Below, in pieces: positions 1 to 13,700 of a stretch of 64,000 nt of DNA. The position numbers and the translations under genes are program-made. The stretch comes from Rusavskia elegans (lineage: Eukaryota > Ascomycota > Lecanoromycetes > Teloschistales > Teloschistaceae): assembly GCA_011316305.1 (NCBI GenBank), contig SAUG01000153.1, forward strand, positions 58,009-122,008, given 5' to 3'. The first letter of the stretch is position 1. Every line of letters begins with the position of its first letter. The notes beneath the pieces were generated by a model, which saw only the letters and a program-made list of their open reading frames with translations, was not told the DNA's origin and made no database searches.

Positions 1-509
1 AGAAATACTATTATAGTATAATTATAATGGGATTTTTTTCTAGTTACTACTAAAATAGAAATCGTCTGCGCGAGATAGATCGTTCGTAGCAAAGCCAACC
101 ATTTGATATTCCCATTTTTCCGCACTAAAATTCAGCGTGTAATCTATGAAATATCTAATATAATACGCTTTTCGTTTCTAATATAATATAAAGTCGTATA
201 TACGTTGTAGTAGTTTATTTATAGTATTTTACCACGTGTATTAGAAAAACAGTTGGGGTATTTGTGGAGGTACGATGACGAGAAATAAAGAACGATAAGC
301 GGAATAGTACAAAGAAATCTATTTTATAAAGTTTCGGCGAAATAAATAAATAGAATACCAATTTCACGTACGTAGGATTTATATAAAGTATTATTATTAC
401 TATTTCAAATATTCTATATATATTTAACGGCCGTTATAATTGTAGGAAACGATAGATTGAATATTTCATAAATTACACGCTAAATTTTGGTGCGGAAAGG
501 TGAAAATAT
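1..509. other. AT-rich flank of the gypsy element
   Basis: No gene is visible. The stretch is TA-rich but less extreme than the DNA to its right: it keeps several TG and CA dinucleotides, for example around 240-300. It therefore looks like partly RIP-affected or leaked-into unique DNA into which the LTR element at 515 inserted. The last five bases before the LTR (510-514, TAAAT) are one copy of that element's target duplication. Confidence 0.5.
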
Positions 510-514
510 TAAAT

Positions 515-792
515 TGTTGTAATCTGTATAGATTTATATCAAATCTATACGGAATTCGTTTGGATATCGAATAGATTACGTAATCTAGCTAAATTGCTAG
601 TTAAACTGTTAGAGAATAATCTATAATTTAACGTTGGAATTATTTAATAAAGTAATAACAAAATTTAATGGAATTTAGCGTCTATTTAATATAGTTTAGC
701 TTTTATACGTTTTCTAATTTATAAAAAAATTGCGCCTTGTATTTTAGTTAGTAATTTAATTAATTTATTTATAATAAATTCGATTTATAATA
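515..792 (+). repeat. 5' LTR of the gypsy element
   Basis: It aligns without large gaps to 7510-7787. Shared landmarks are the start (TGTTGTAATCTGTATAGATT here against TATTATAATCTATATAGATT there), TAGATTACGTAATCTAGCTA, and the end around CGATTTATAAT against CGATCTATAAT. Most differences are C/T or G/A transitions, as expected from RIP after insertion. The right edge is uncertain by one or two bases. Confidence 0.88.
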
Positions 793-3700
793 ATTAGTAG
801 TAATAGAAATATAGTTTATAAATACTATATTATATTTATATAGCGTTTATATATATTAGTACCCGTATATAAATAACTAATCTATTATTATCGACGATAT
901 TAATATTAGTTAAAGTATTATTAACGCTTTAAATAATTAAATATTACTTTAAATACTTTTATTTTTATTTTTAGTAGCCCGGATAGCTTAAATAATTAAT
1001 TTAACGAAATTTAATAACTAGATAATTATTCTCGTTTCCTAGATTATCGAATTTTTCGATAAATTTAATACGGACGTTTATAATCTACTAGCTAAAGAAT
1101 AGTAGTTTATTATTGATTTTATTATTGAAAACTATAAAAACCTGTAAGGAAATTATCTTTTAAAAGAGAAACGAGAAAAAGTAACTAGATTAGAAAGAGT
1201 TATAGTAAAAGGATATTTGTTTAAATAGACGAAAAAGATATTAACTTTTTAAAAAGTTTTTATTAATCTAAATAATCAAATTTTCTTTTTACGCGAGTAT
1301 TCGAGCTTCTAAAGTTATACTAAATATAAAATAAAAGAAAAGAAACGAATACTATCGCTAGTAATTTAAAAAGTTATTTAATTAATAACCTAGATATCAT
1401 TTATAATAAAAGTTATTAAAGGAATATAATTTAGTAAAAAAAAGAATATCGTAGATAAACCGTAATAATTTATCGCCGGTATTATCGGATATTTCGACCT
1501 TTTTTATAATTATAAATTAATGGATAACGGTTAGTATATAGTTTGTATAAATAAAAATATCTTTTTTCGCGATGTTTATATTTTAATTGATTAATTTAAA
1601 AATATATCTAGATTTAATAAAATGATCGCTAAAAACTTTTAATTGTATTTATAAAGATAAACTTTATAATACTATATCTTTAAATTTATAATCGATAATA
1701 AAAAACTTTTATTATATATTTTTTTATATAAAAAAAAAATTTATCGAACGTTTTAATTCTAGTTCTATAAACGATATAGTTATTATTAGTAAAAAACGAT
1801 ATACCTTGTAGAATATAGCGCGTTTTAAAAACTAAAGAAATATTATTAAATAGTTATAAAAGTAATAAAAATTATTGGTTTCGATAATTTTTATTTTTTA
1901 CTATTTATTATCTATAATAGGTTTATTATCGAGCTCTAAAGCGACCTATACGCGCTAGGTAAAACGATAATACTAGACGATTGTTGTAGGTTAATTAACT
2001 ATTATAAATATTAATAGTAGATAATCGATATTAAAGTTTTGATATCGAGGAATATAGATTGATTATAATAAACTTATAGAAAATTGTTAAAGTAACGTAT
2101 TCGAAAATAATCGAAACTAGCTTTTAATTTAATTTTATTAAGGTTTTAACCGTTAATTATATTTTGTAAAATATTCTAATTAGTTATAAAGCCGATATTA
2201 ATCTCGGCTAATATTTTAAATTAAAAAACTCTAGTCGTATTAGAATCGGTTTATTAGTATTCCTATAGCGCTTTAAATTATAATTTTTTCGTCGAAGTAA
2301 ATAATTACTAACGACTGGCTGAATTCGTCTAGAAACGACTATTTATCGCGCTTTTCTTTGAATAACTAGCCGCGTTAAAGATAATAAAGCGGTTAAGTAT
2401 AAAAATTTTAGAAACTTTTTTTTAATACGAACTTTTAATAGTATTTTTAATTTTTAACTTAGCGCGTTTATTAAACCGAAACCGATTTTATTAAAGAAAA
2501 TTTCGTTAAAAAGCTATATACAAATTATTATAAAAGTAAATTTATATAAAAATACTACGGTTAAACTTTTAAAAAATTTTATAAAAATAACGTAGGCGAT
2601 AGATTTAACTACGTTAAATTCGAATAGAATATATTATAAATTTATTTCTTTAACGTTAAAAGTTAAAAGTAATTTAGATATATTAAGTTTAAAAATATAT
2701 TATTCGAATTACGTAATTATATATTTTAAAACTTTTTACTAGTTGTCTTTAATTACCTTTAAAATATTAGAAATTAGTTTTAAAAAATTAAAAAACGTTT
2801 TTAAAAACTTTAGTATTAACGAAGTATTAGTACTATATATTAATATCGCTTTTAAAAACTATAATATTATTACTTTCGAGATTTTAACGTTTCTAAAAAC
2901 TAGGTTAACTTTTAAAAAATACTAGTACGCTATTTTATTTTTATCTTTTATACTAAATTCGACCGAAGTTAAAGAAATATATATAAATTATAGATATAGT
3001 ATTATTATAATAAATCAAAATCTTTCATTTTAAAAATGAAAAAAATAAAAATACTTTAATATATTAATACGTAGAATTAGTATAAATTTATATAAATCGA
3101 ACGAATATATTATTTATCTATTTTACTTTTTTAATAATAAAAATAACGTTACTAAAATCAATACGGAAATATATTTAGTTAATAAACTAAAATATTATAT
3201 ATTTATAGCTAATAATATAATTATTCTATAGAATATATATTTAAAGTATAAAAATTTTTTGACTATAATTACAATATAAAAAGTATTAAAATCTCTTTTA
3301 TTTTATTTATATAAATAAAACAACTCTAATTTCTATTATCTAATTAGAATAAAAGATATTTATAATTTTCTATTTAATCGAATTATTTAAATACTAATAT
3401 AAATTTAAAGCGATAAACTTTTTTTAAAAAACCGAGATTTTTTCTTTAAACTATAGTTTAATAAACTACTAGATAATAGTTGTAGTATTTTCGTTTATAT
3501 TATTAATTATACCTTTAACTTTATCGAAGTTTTGAACGTTACTATAATAAATATTAAACTAGATTAATATATAGTTATAGATAGCGTCGCTAAAAATATT
3601 TAGAAAAGATATTTCGCTATATTCGCCGGCGAAACTCTATTAGTAATAAACTTTATATAGTAGCGAATTAAAAAAATATCGAAAAAAATTATTATCGAAA

Positions 3701-4379
3701 CTACTATAGTATTTATAGTATTTATAGTAATTTAAAGCGCTACTAATTTAGCGAATATATTTAAAAGTTAAAATAAAACTAGCGCTTTATATTTAGTTTA
3801 AAATTAATTTATTAGTATCGGAACTTTTATCGGTTCAATTTAAATCGCCTAAATTTTTAAATATAACGACTAATTAGAAACTAGTAAATTAAATAGTATA
3901 GCGACAAGTTTACTAGATAACGAAATAGTTTTAGCCGACTAGCTCGCTTCTATTTATCTATTCAAATATACGGAAAATCACTCGAAAGTTATTTAGTTAT
4001 AAAATTTATTTATCGACCGTATAGTAAATATAGCGTTTATAGAACTATTTAATTCTAATCTAGAATATTTTCTAGCTAATAGAACTAGAATATACGGTAG
4101 TTTTAATATCGCTATATAACTAGTCAATAAATTTAAAAAATATTGGAATATCTTTTAAAATTTAAAAATTACTGTCGATATTTTAAAAAAGAAATAGATA
4201 TTTATCCCTTTTAAATTTAGAATTAAACAAGAAATTTTAAAAGTATATAACTTTAGCTCTATTAACTATATAAAACTAGACGAAACTTTCGATAAATTAT
4301 ATAGATAGAGTTAGTTAGTTTATACGAATTAATATACTTTTTTTATTTCTTTAACTTTTATCGTTTAATATACTATACT

Positions 4380-7210
4380 AGATATATTTAGAAAAGAAAA
4401 AATTATTATTAATATTAGAAACTTTAATACTATTACCGAATTAGATAACTATTTTCTATTTTTTTAATTTAGTATTATAGCTTTTATTACCGGTTATAAA
4501 TATATTATAATCGTAGATATTATCGAATAATTTTACTAATTCCGCGTATAACGTTGTAATCGTTATAAACTTTCTATTATTTTTTATTAAAGATTAAAGT
4601 AGTTATTTATTATATTAATAGAATATAAAGGTTTACTTTTGTACGTATAATAATAAATAGATAAAATTTTCCGTCCGTTTAAAGGATTTATTAAAAGGTA
4701 TATAGATAGTATTATTATTTTTTTCAATACGTTAAAAGAATATTTAGAATATTCTAATAAAGCTTTTAGTTTCTTTTATTAGAAACGAATTAGTTTATTA
4801 TTATTTAAATTTTTTATAGGATATTTATTTATTTATCTACTCGGTTAATATATTCACGTTTTTAGTATAATAATTTTAGAGAAAAAAATTAAAGCGATAT
4901 TCGAAAAAACTTTCGCTAAAAATTTAGAAAACTATAAAATATATCTAAATATAATCGACAATTTCCGCTTATTTATAGCTAGCTATATTTAACTATTCTT
5001 TTTATTCTAGTAATCGAAAATAAAGTTTATTGAAAATTTTAGTCGAGGTTTTAAAAGTTTAAAGTATAAATTCTAGTTCACTAAACTATAATATAACTAT
5101 ATTATTAATAAAATAAAATTATTCCGTTTACTTTAAATAACGTTCGCGAAATCGAAATTTTTTTATTATTTTAGTATATTATAAAAGTATTGTATTAATT
5201 TAAATATATTAAAAACTTTCGAATTCGTCGATATATTTTATTACGTTAAAGATAATTTTAATAATAAAGATTTTTTCCTCTAGAATAAAATATAGTTAAT
5301 TATATTTTTAAGTAAATGATTTAATATTATTGAAAATAACTACTAGTTTATCGAATTAAAAATTGTCGATATAATATAAATAATATATAAAGCCCGCTAT
5401 TTAATCGAGTTATTAAAGTAACTTTTTATTATTATTTATATCGACTATTTTATAGCGAAACCGATATTTGAATAAATTTTATTTAAAATTATAAATACTA
5501 ATAAATTTTATTTCCGCTTTATATAAATTTCGTAGTATTTTTTTATTTTCAATATAAAACTAAAGTATAAATTCGGAAAATTAAATATAGTTCTAAATAT
5601 ACTTTCTCGTTTTACTAGCGCTAATAAATTTAAAAATACTAACCGAAACGATTTTTTTAATATATTATATAGCGAGGTAGATACCGAAAATTTTAACTAT
5701 TTTATAGCTATTTAGTTAATTAACGAATTTAACGCTATTTCTAATATAGTTTGGAAGATATATTTTACTACTTTAGTTAAAATAGTAAATTCGTTTAAAA
5801 AACGTCTAAAGTAAAAGTATAAAAAGGAAAATGACTAAAAGAATATTATTAAAATAATAAAGGACTAGTTAGAACTCGATTCTACTATTAAAAATCATAA
5901 ATAGCGCGTATTAAGTTTTTTTTTCCGATATCGTAATAAATATTTTTACTATATTCCCGATAATAGAAAAAATAATTTATATATTTCGAAATTAATATAA
6001 TAAAAAATTATTATAGAAGTTTACGATTATTACTATTAAAAATAGTAACGTTTTTATAATAAACTTTATTTATAAATTTATATACTTTAAATATATAAGT
6101 AGATTAAAATATACGTCGAATACTATAAATAATATTAGTTTAATTAAACGAAACGTTACCGTTTATAAGATTTACTAGTTTTAATATCGTTTAAAGCGTT
6201 ATTTTATACTATTATAATAGATTTCGTATTAGCATTATTTAATATTTATACGTTAATAGATAGTATTCTAGTAATTACCTATAAATATACTAAAAACGTT
6301 TTATTTATTTTAGAAAAAATTACCTATGGAGTTTTTAAATAGGTTAATTTAATTATCATCGTCTTTATAGAATATAACTAGAGAACTTTTTCTATTATTA
6401 TTAGTATATAGAATCGGCGTTTTAAATTATTATTCTAGCGTTCGATATTTAAAAAACTGGATAGTAAAATATTTACTTTGACTATATACTATCTATAAAC
6501 GGATAGCTAATCGAAACAAATTAATTAAATAATTAAAATAGAATTTCGCTTTTAATTAACTAAATATTCGAATAAAGATTAGGTTTTTGTTTTATTATAT
6601 TTTCAAACCAATTTTAATAACATTATAAATTTCGTAATCGACTTTACCATTAAAGAATTAGTATATAAATTCCGCGTTTATAATATCGTCGGTATATTTA
6701 CCGATCTTTTTTTCGAAAGTATCGATTATTTTTATACGATTAAACGTTCTAAAGTAGAAAATATAATAGTATTCGCTACCGCGCTTTTAGAATTCCGTTA
6801 TAATTTATTCTATAAGTTTAGATTGTTTAAACTAGGTAATAAAAAATATATTTAAATTGAATTATAGTTATTTACTATCCGGAATCGTTAAGAAAAAATT
6901 TAATAATTAATATACCGGACTTTATACGATTATCGAAAAAGTCGATAAATTTATTTATCGTTTAAAACTATCTATAAGCTTTTATATTTATTTTATAATA
7001 TCGATAGTTTAGTTTAAAGTTTATTCTAATACTACCGATTCGTTTAATCGATCGCTATTTAATTAAAAGCTATATATAGTCAAAATAGAGTTTTTAGAAA
7101 ATAACTCCAATTAATATAAAGTAGAATATATCGCTAATCGCCGTACAATACGCTAGCGGCTCTAATATTTTATTAAATAGAAATAATAGAATTTTTAATA
7201 TAATAGCTAA
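4380..7210 (+). pseudogene. gypsy pol relic: RT, RNase H, integrase, chromodomain
   Basis: In one frame there is an RT palm relic at 4699-4731 reading Y-I-D-S-I-I-I-F-F-N-T, like the YxDD box of gypsy RTs. Next comes a Y-K-F-G-K-L-N-I-V-L-N-I-L-S-R block at 5566-5610, matching the HKPGxxNxxADALSR end of the RNase H region. An integrase core begins with D-F-V-L-A-L at 6220 and continues to a T-D-S-stop-S-K-Q-I-N block at 6499-6525, the TDGQSxxxN motif. After one frame change near 6850, a YxVExI-type block at about 7115-7180 resembles a C-terminal chromodomain, which would place the element among chromoviruses. Many in-frame TAA/TAG codons make it non-functional. The limits are approximate. Confidence 0.8.
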
Positions 7211-7509
7211 TACGGTTTTTATAATTTAAATAACTATATAAATATAATAAACGTTTATAACGATTTTTACTTTTTATCGCCGATTTAATAAATCGCCGCT
7301 ACTAACTAAATATCTAATTAAATACTTATTATAGTATTTACGTAAAATCCGTCGTTCGCTAATATTTGACTACGTATTATTATAACCGTACTTTTTCTAT
7401 AGTCTATCCGCTACGAAAGATTACGATTTTATTACTAAACGCGCTAGCGAGGTATATATAATAGGGTATAGTATTAAAAAGGATACCTTTTTTCAATTTT
7501 ATAGATATT

Positions 7510-7787
7510 TATTATAATCTATATAGATTTATACTAGATTTATACGGAATTCGTCTAAATACTAAATAGATTACGTAATCTAGCTAAACTACTAGTTAAA
7601 CTATTAAGAAATAATTTATAATCTAACGATAGAAATATTTAATAAAGTAATAGCTAAATTTAATAAGAATTAAGGTATATTTAATATAGTTTAGCGTCTG
7701 TACGTTTTGTAATCTATAAAAGAGCTGCGGCTTATATTTTAGTTAGAAATTCAATCAATTAATATATAATATATTCGATCTATAATT
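7510..7787 (+). repeat. 3' LTR of the gypsy element
   Basis: It is the partner of the LTR at 515-792 and is followed directly by the second copy of the TAAAT target duplication (7788-7792). Its first bases TATTAT correspond to TGTTGT of the left LTR, showing G-to-A changes on this strand. Confidence 0.88.
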
Positions 7788-7792
7788 TAAAT

Positions 7793-8639
7793 GGTTGACT
7801 TTGTTACGTACGATTCATTTCGCGCAAACGATTATATTTTAGTAATTTTTATTTTTCCCGTAAATTTATCCCCGCCTAGTTTAATTACGAGATTTATAAT
7901 CAAAAATTCTAATCGATTATCTATTATTTAGACTAATAAAAATCGAAACTAGAAAATAACTTTAACGTTTTCACTATCGTAAATAATTATATAAATCAAT
8001 TGTTTTTTTATAGCTATTAAAATATTCAACCGCCGCTAAATATAGTAAAAAAAAATTTGATTAGTTTCTTTTTGATTAAATACAATATTAGCTATTTTAA
8101 AATTAAATTTAACGTTTTAACTCCTTTCTAAAAATTTTATTTATTTGTAAAGTCATTTTATATCTATAGTACGAACAATAGATATCTATTAAACCAAAAT
8201 AAATGACTATTACCACATCTATTATATCAAAGAAATCTAATTTAAATAGTATTTTAACTATAAATTCGCTTTTAAACCTTTTTATTTTACTTTTTTTAAT
8301 TTCGGATTCTAATAATAATTCTATAGCTAAAATAATTTTTAATTTAGAAAATAACTTTTTCCGAAATATTCTAGAAGCGTAACAATTAAACGCAATATAT
8401 TAACTTTCGCAATATTACGAAAAAATTACTTTAACGTTATAAAATTCCATATTCAATCAAAAATATCATTTCTATATTACCGAGAGAGTAATATACTTTA
8501 GAGGTTAAAGTAAATTTACTATTAGTATATCTATACTATTTGAAATCAATTATTTATAATATTCTGTAAAAATAATTATAATCTTGTTAAAATTAATAAT
8601 ATAGTAGAAGATGTCAAACGAGATAAAATTTTTTATCTA
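7793..8639. other. AT-rich intergenic DNA, weaker RIP
   Basis: No coding signal. Composition is AT-rich, but TG and CA dinucleotides occur at moderate density, in contrast with the LTR element on the left. This suggests low-copy DNA beside RIP targets rather than a repeat itself. Confidence 0.4.
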
Positions 8640-9010
8640 TTGGCTGTAGAGTGTGTTCAGTTTATACGAGGTTTACTCGACGAACTTCAAAACTGCTCCT
8701 ACACGCTAGTTTCGGGACCCCTAACTTGCAGTTACGATTACCCAGCGCCACTTTACTACCGCAAGCTAATAATTTCACAAATTATGGAACCGGATTACCG
8801 CTTTCCAACGATGCAAAAATTATTAGATTCGGACGAAAACTGGTTGCGTAATCGGCTCGAGAAGTTTTAGCTCCCTTGCGCTGGTCTTGGCGGGGCGGGA
8901 GCTGGAATCCCCAGTCCACATGCACCAACCAGTTTTCGTCCGATCTTTGCACACGTAGGCTCATTTTGAAGCCCTGGATTAGACCTTTCAAACGCACTTA
9001 CTTTTACTAG
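8640..9010. other. Non-RIP island with an 18-bp inverted repeat
   Basis: About 370 bp have normal composition, with many CA and TG dinucleotides and a GC-rich centre around 8860-8930, inside otherwise TA-saturated DNA. It contains a perfect 18-bp inverted repeat: TCGGACGAAAACTGGTTG at 8829-8846 and its reverse complement at 8926-8943, with a 79-nt loop. Short open frames exist on both strands (for example 8640-8870 on +), but none resembles a known protein and they overlap one another, so I do not call a gene. It could be a fragment of unique DNA trapped between transposons. Confidence 0.55.
8829..8943. repeat. Perfect 18-bp inverted repeat
   Basis: The arms at 8829-8846 and 8926-8943 are exactly complementary and would form an 18-bp stem with a 79-nt loop. 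No flanking target duplication is obvious, so its origin (small foldback element or local inversion) is open. Confidence 0.7.
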
Positions 9011-10233
9011 ATTTGAACAAAAACCGACGACGCAATAATTTAAAAGGTTTTAGTTCGAATAATAGAAAGTCGGGCATCGGCGTAAATATATTTTTTAAAT
9101 TACCGATATTTTTATCTCAATTTTATTACGTTATAAATATATTAATTATTTTTAAATTATATTATTTATTACTAGATTTAAATCGTCGCGTACTATTGTA
9201 ATAAAATTATTACCGAAAAGAGACTATATTTATAAAAAGCAGAAAAAAAGAAAAATAAAATAAAATATATATTTTTGTTATTTCGATTAATATTTCCGAA
9301 TAACGCGCCGTGTAAATAAAATAAAATCGTATAGTAAAAATTATTATTATATTATTTATGACGGCAAATAGTAAATAAACTAAAAAATTTATTAGCGAAT
9401 TATATTTTAAAAACCGGATAGAAATTTAACAAACTAGTTATAGCGATAAGTATCTAATTTCGCTATAGTTCTAAAAAATAATATTTTTGTTTACCGGTAA
9501 TTTTCGTCGAGATTCGTTTATAAAAGTCGATAATACTTTATTTACGATAGTAGCTATAAACGATAAATTACTATACTTTTTCACTTTTCGATTTATAGTT
9601 TAATTATTTAATAAAATGAATAGTTTTAGTTATTTAAATATTTAACTCTCTATATATATCGCTATTTTTTTTCTTAAATTAAATAATAATCGATTTCTAG
9701 GGTTTACGTAAAGTTTACGAACGTATAATCTATATATTTTCGTTGAATTTCTTTTTCTAGTAGAAACGTATAAAGTTAGTATTTTAAAGGAAATAGCGTA
9801 TATCGATTAATATTAACTCGCTAGTTGGTAAAAATAAAAAAAGTCTAGAATTTTATTCTAAATTTCAGATTATTTAATATAATATTAACGTTCTATTAAA
9901 TTTATTTTATAATAAAGTTTAATTGGTATTTTTTTAATATTATCGACTAATTAGTGATTAATAGTACTTAACGTATTAGTTAAACTTTAATTCGCTAACT
10001 CTAAAAATATAGCGCGTTAAATCTACTCGAAAATATAATTATTAAAAAAAGAAATAAAAAAATAGCGATTATCGTTAAAGTATTAGTAGTAAATTAATTA
10101 GTAAACGGTTAATATAGAGTATTATTTAAATTAATAATAAACAACAAATTATACGCTTAATTAACTAATAATATAAATTTATAAATAATATTTTTAATAC
10201 TAGCTAATCTTTATAATAGTTTCTTTAAAAGTT
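9011..10233. other. RIP-degenerated DNA, element not identified
   Basis: TA-saturated sequence with almost no CA or TG. No open frame longer than chance and no transposon protein motif I can recognise. Probably the remains of another repeat. Confidence 0.5.
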
Positions 10234-10241
10234 TCTATAGT

Positions 10242-10765
10242 TACTCGTCGGAACGTGGCGGTAAAACCTCGTTGGAAATTAGAACGGGGTAGAGAATAGG
10301 GCGGGGTCGAGATAGAGATAGAAAACCTCGATCCCGCCCCGTCTATAACGGGGTAAAATAGAAATTTCGACAGGGTTTAACCGCCCTAGCCGTATTCGTA
10401 TAATATTTAAAAAACCTAGCTAAATATAATTTTTATAGCATTTAAATCGATTTAAAAAAATTCGAATATTTCTACTAATCTTTGTACTAATCTTTTTAAT
10501 ATTTTTATATTAGCTAGTACTAGCTATTAGCTATAGCTATAGCTATAAACTTAATAATAGCTGTATATAAACACTAAATTAAGCTAGTACTAAAGCTATT
10601 TATCTAATTACTTATAGTTTTACTAGTAGTTAGAGTTATTGGGGAACCCCGTCTAAACCCCGCCAATCCGCCCCGCTAAAACCCCACCCCGTTTACCCTA
10701 ACACCCCGACGGGGCGGGGATAGCGAGGGTCTATCTCGTTCCACCCCGTTCCATTTCGACGAAAA
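10242..10765. mobile_element. hAT-type miniature element, 524 bp, GC-boxed ends
   Basis: It is flanked by a perfect 8-bp duplication TCTATAGT (10234-10241 and 10766-10773). The left end starts TACTCGTCGGAACG; the right end read inward on the other strand starts TTTTCGTCGAAATGGAACGG, giving imperfect terminal inverted repeats. The outer 120-150 bp at each end are rich in GGGGCGGGG/CCCCGCCCC blocks, while the centre is TA-rich. There is no coding capacity. The 8-bp duplication and short TIR fit a non-autonomous hAT-superfamily element. Confidence 0.75.
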
Positions 10766-10773
10766 TCTATAGT

Positions 10774-13700
10774 AGTTTCTAGCCTAAACTTATATAATTT
10801 ATATCCTAATTACGATTATTAAAGAAAAACTTTTTATTATTTTATAAATTCTAACCTAGAAATTTTCATGGTATCTAATAGAAAAAACCTTATTATAAAT
10901 ATTCTATAACTAGCTATAGTAATAGTTATACTCGTTATTACCGGCGATAATACCTCGAATTATAATCTAATTTAATCAAAAATTTTTATTATTTTACGAG
11001 AAAATTCGATTTATAAAATAAATTAAAAGTTTCATATATTTTATAATCTTTTTATAAAAGAAATTTTATTTATTACGTATTATTTTAATTTAAATCGCTA
11101 GCTAATTATTTAAAAACTTTAATTTAAATATCGTATTCGTAATCGTTTAGAAAACCGTTTCGAGGTTTCGATTTTTAATTTAATATTATCTAAATTATTA
11201 TATAATTATTTAATATCGACTTTTTAGTTACGTTATTTTTTAATAGTATTACTATTTCTAGTAATTTCTCGTTTAATTACGATTCGTTTTCCTCGAAAGT
11301 ATAAAAAAAATTACAGAATATTCCCTAGTTCGAAAATATAAAAAAAAACATTTTTTTTGAAATTTAATAGAAATCTATCGTTAAAACTATTTAGATTTTT
11401 ACATATACTATTTATAATTAGATTATCGATTTTTAAATAATTTTACAATTTCATTTTTTCCGCGATCTAGTTATCGATATAGGAATATATACTAAAATTC
11501 CGCTAGTCTACTATATTACTTTGTTATTTATAAATAAATTAAAGATACTAATTTCAATTTCCAAAAATTATTCTCGTAATAATAAATTCGCGGCGATATT
11601 AGAACCGTTATATTATTATATCTAAAATAAAATTCTAGAATTCCACCGAGATATTTATTAGATTATTTAAAAAAGAATTATATATAGTCGTTTTTTTTTA
11701 ATAAAAAAGTATAACATCGTCGTTAAAGTAATATTTCTTTTTTACGTACTATTAAATATTATCCTTATACTTAATCGTCGCTATATTTACACTTTTATCG
11801 ACTAATATAAATATTAGAATATCGTTAAAAAAAGATAGAAATTTACTCGTAATTTTATACGAAAAGGTTATTAATTATAGTCGAACTTGAAAATTAAATA
11901 AATAATTCTATAAAGTCCTATTAAATATAAAATATTTATCGATTAATATATATTATCGATACTAGAAATCGATCTAAAAATAGTTATATTAAAATAATAT
12001 TTTTTTTCCGCTATAGATAAATTTATATCTATTAATTATAATATTTTTTTTGATATATCGACTAGATATTTTTTATTATTCAGTAACGTTTTATTAGCAC
12101 TATTTTAATAAAAAATAGCTGTAAAGAAATTCGAATAATTTAAATAAATGGATATCGGAAATAGCGAGCTAGTATAAAAGTTAGCGTAACTAGATTCTAT
12201 ACTAGTTCGTATATACTAATACGTTAATTTCTATTTATTTTTTCCGTATCGCGTAATCGAGTCTATTTTACTTTTGTTATAACTTTATTTTAATATTATA
12301 TTAAAGAAAAAGTACTTCTAGCTTGATTATTTATACTAAATATAAAAAAATAGCGCGTTAACGAGTTATCTAGATAGAAATAAATTTTTATTATCTAAAT
12401 CGAACGACGTCGATATCGTATCTAATAAAAGGAATAGATACGACTTTAGTATATAGTTTAACTAGAAATTTAGATATTATCCCGATATTATTAGAAACTA
12501 TTAAAACGATATAGCTTTTTTTTTTAATATTATTATAATAATTTTAAAAATGAAAGAAAAAAATAGACTATTAATAGTATTGACGTCGTCTCGTCTCGTA
12601 TATCAGAAAATATATACTAATATCGCCTAGATTTATATAAATCGGAAAATCGAATAGTTACTAGAATAGTTCGATAGATTAACTATTAATATAATATCTT
12701 TTTTTTCGCTAGTAGATTTTTCGACGCTATTTCTAGTTATATTATAATAAATACTCTTTATATTTTTCTAGTTAAATATTGCGGTTAAATATTTCGAATG
12801 AATTATTCGATAAAAAGTAAAGGAATTTATACTAGATTACTAATAGAAAAATTTAATTTAATTTAATAAAAAAATTTTACGTTCTACGCTCAATATTACA
12901 ATACGTATTAGCTATTTAAAAATGAAAGTTAATATATTTTAACTCGATAGTTTTATCGCGCTAAAATAAATTAAAACGCTATCGATAATTATTATAAAAA
13001 TATTTTAGCGGAAAATAGATTTAAAAATACGCGAAAATAGAAAAAGAAAATATATTAGATACCTTAAAAAATCTAGAATAATATTTTCTATAAATTATCG
13101 TTTTAATTTAAAATAGAATTTAAAAGCGGGCTATTAAAATAAAAAATCGAGATTTTCTTTCGTAATATCGTTAAAGTAATTCGTTTTTTTATTAACTATA
13201 AGCCTTTTTAAGATAATCTAAAATATATACTAAAACGATATAAAATAATTTTATTAAAAAAAACGATAAATTTATTCGAATTTATAGTAGAATATATATA
13301 GCTAATTAGTAATCGAAGTTCTAAAACCTTTTTCTAAAAAACGCGATTATCGTTTTTTTAATTTTCAATATCGATAAAATATCGTTAAATTTATACTACG
13401 ATAATATATTAATATAGTTTATCTTTTTAATTAATAATATTTTCGATAGTTATTGCCGTCAAAATTAATCTCGTCTATTATTTATACTATTAGATTTTCT
13501 TTCTATTATTAAAATAGGTAAAAAATATTTATAAAATGTTAAATACGTAATCTTTTGAACCGCGATAGCGATAATTCTAGAATTTAAATTTTATTTAATT
13601 TATTAATAACGTAATATATTTTAGATTAACTTTAGCTTATTTATTTTAGCGTTAAAATATTATTATCGATCTAGTATAGAAATGTTTTACGCGGGTAATT

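Larger units (their letters stand above)
515..7787 (+). mobile_element. RIP-degenerated Ty3/gypsy LTR retrotransposon (chromovirus type)
   Basis: This is a full-length but dead element of about 7.27 kb. It has two ~278-bp LTRs in direct orientation and a perfect 5-bp target duplication TAAAT at 510-514 and 7788-7792. The interior carries recognisable relics in the order reverse transcriptase, RNase H region, integrase, chromodomain, which is the Ty3/gypsy order. RT, RNase H and integrase motifs lie in one reading frame (codon starts at 4699, 5566, 6220 and 6502). Stops in that frame are mostly TAA or TAG where Gln or Trp is expected, as RIP produces from CAA, CAG and TGG. Gag and protease could not be delimited in 792-4300. 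Both LTRs begin with a TG-derived end: TGTTGT on the left, TATTAT on the right. Confidence 0.88.

Noticed and set aside
2743..2925. 60-codon frame inside the gypsy element
   Set aside because: It is in RIP-mutated DNA with extreme Ile/Asn/Lys/Phe bias; the frame is open by chance and shows no motif.
8640..8870. 76-codon frame in the non-RIP island
   Set aside because: It overlaps another plus-strand frame and a minus-strand frame of similar length, and its sequence resembles no family.
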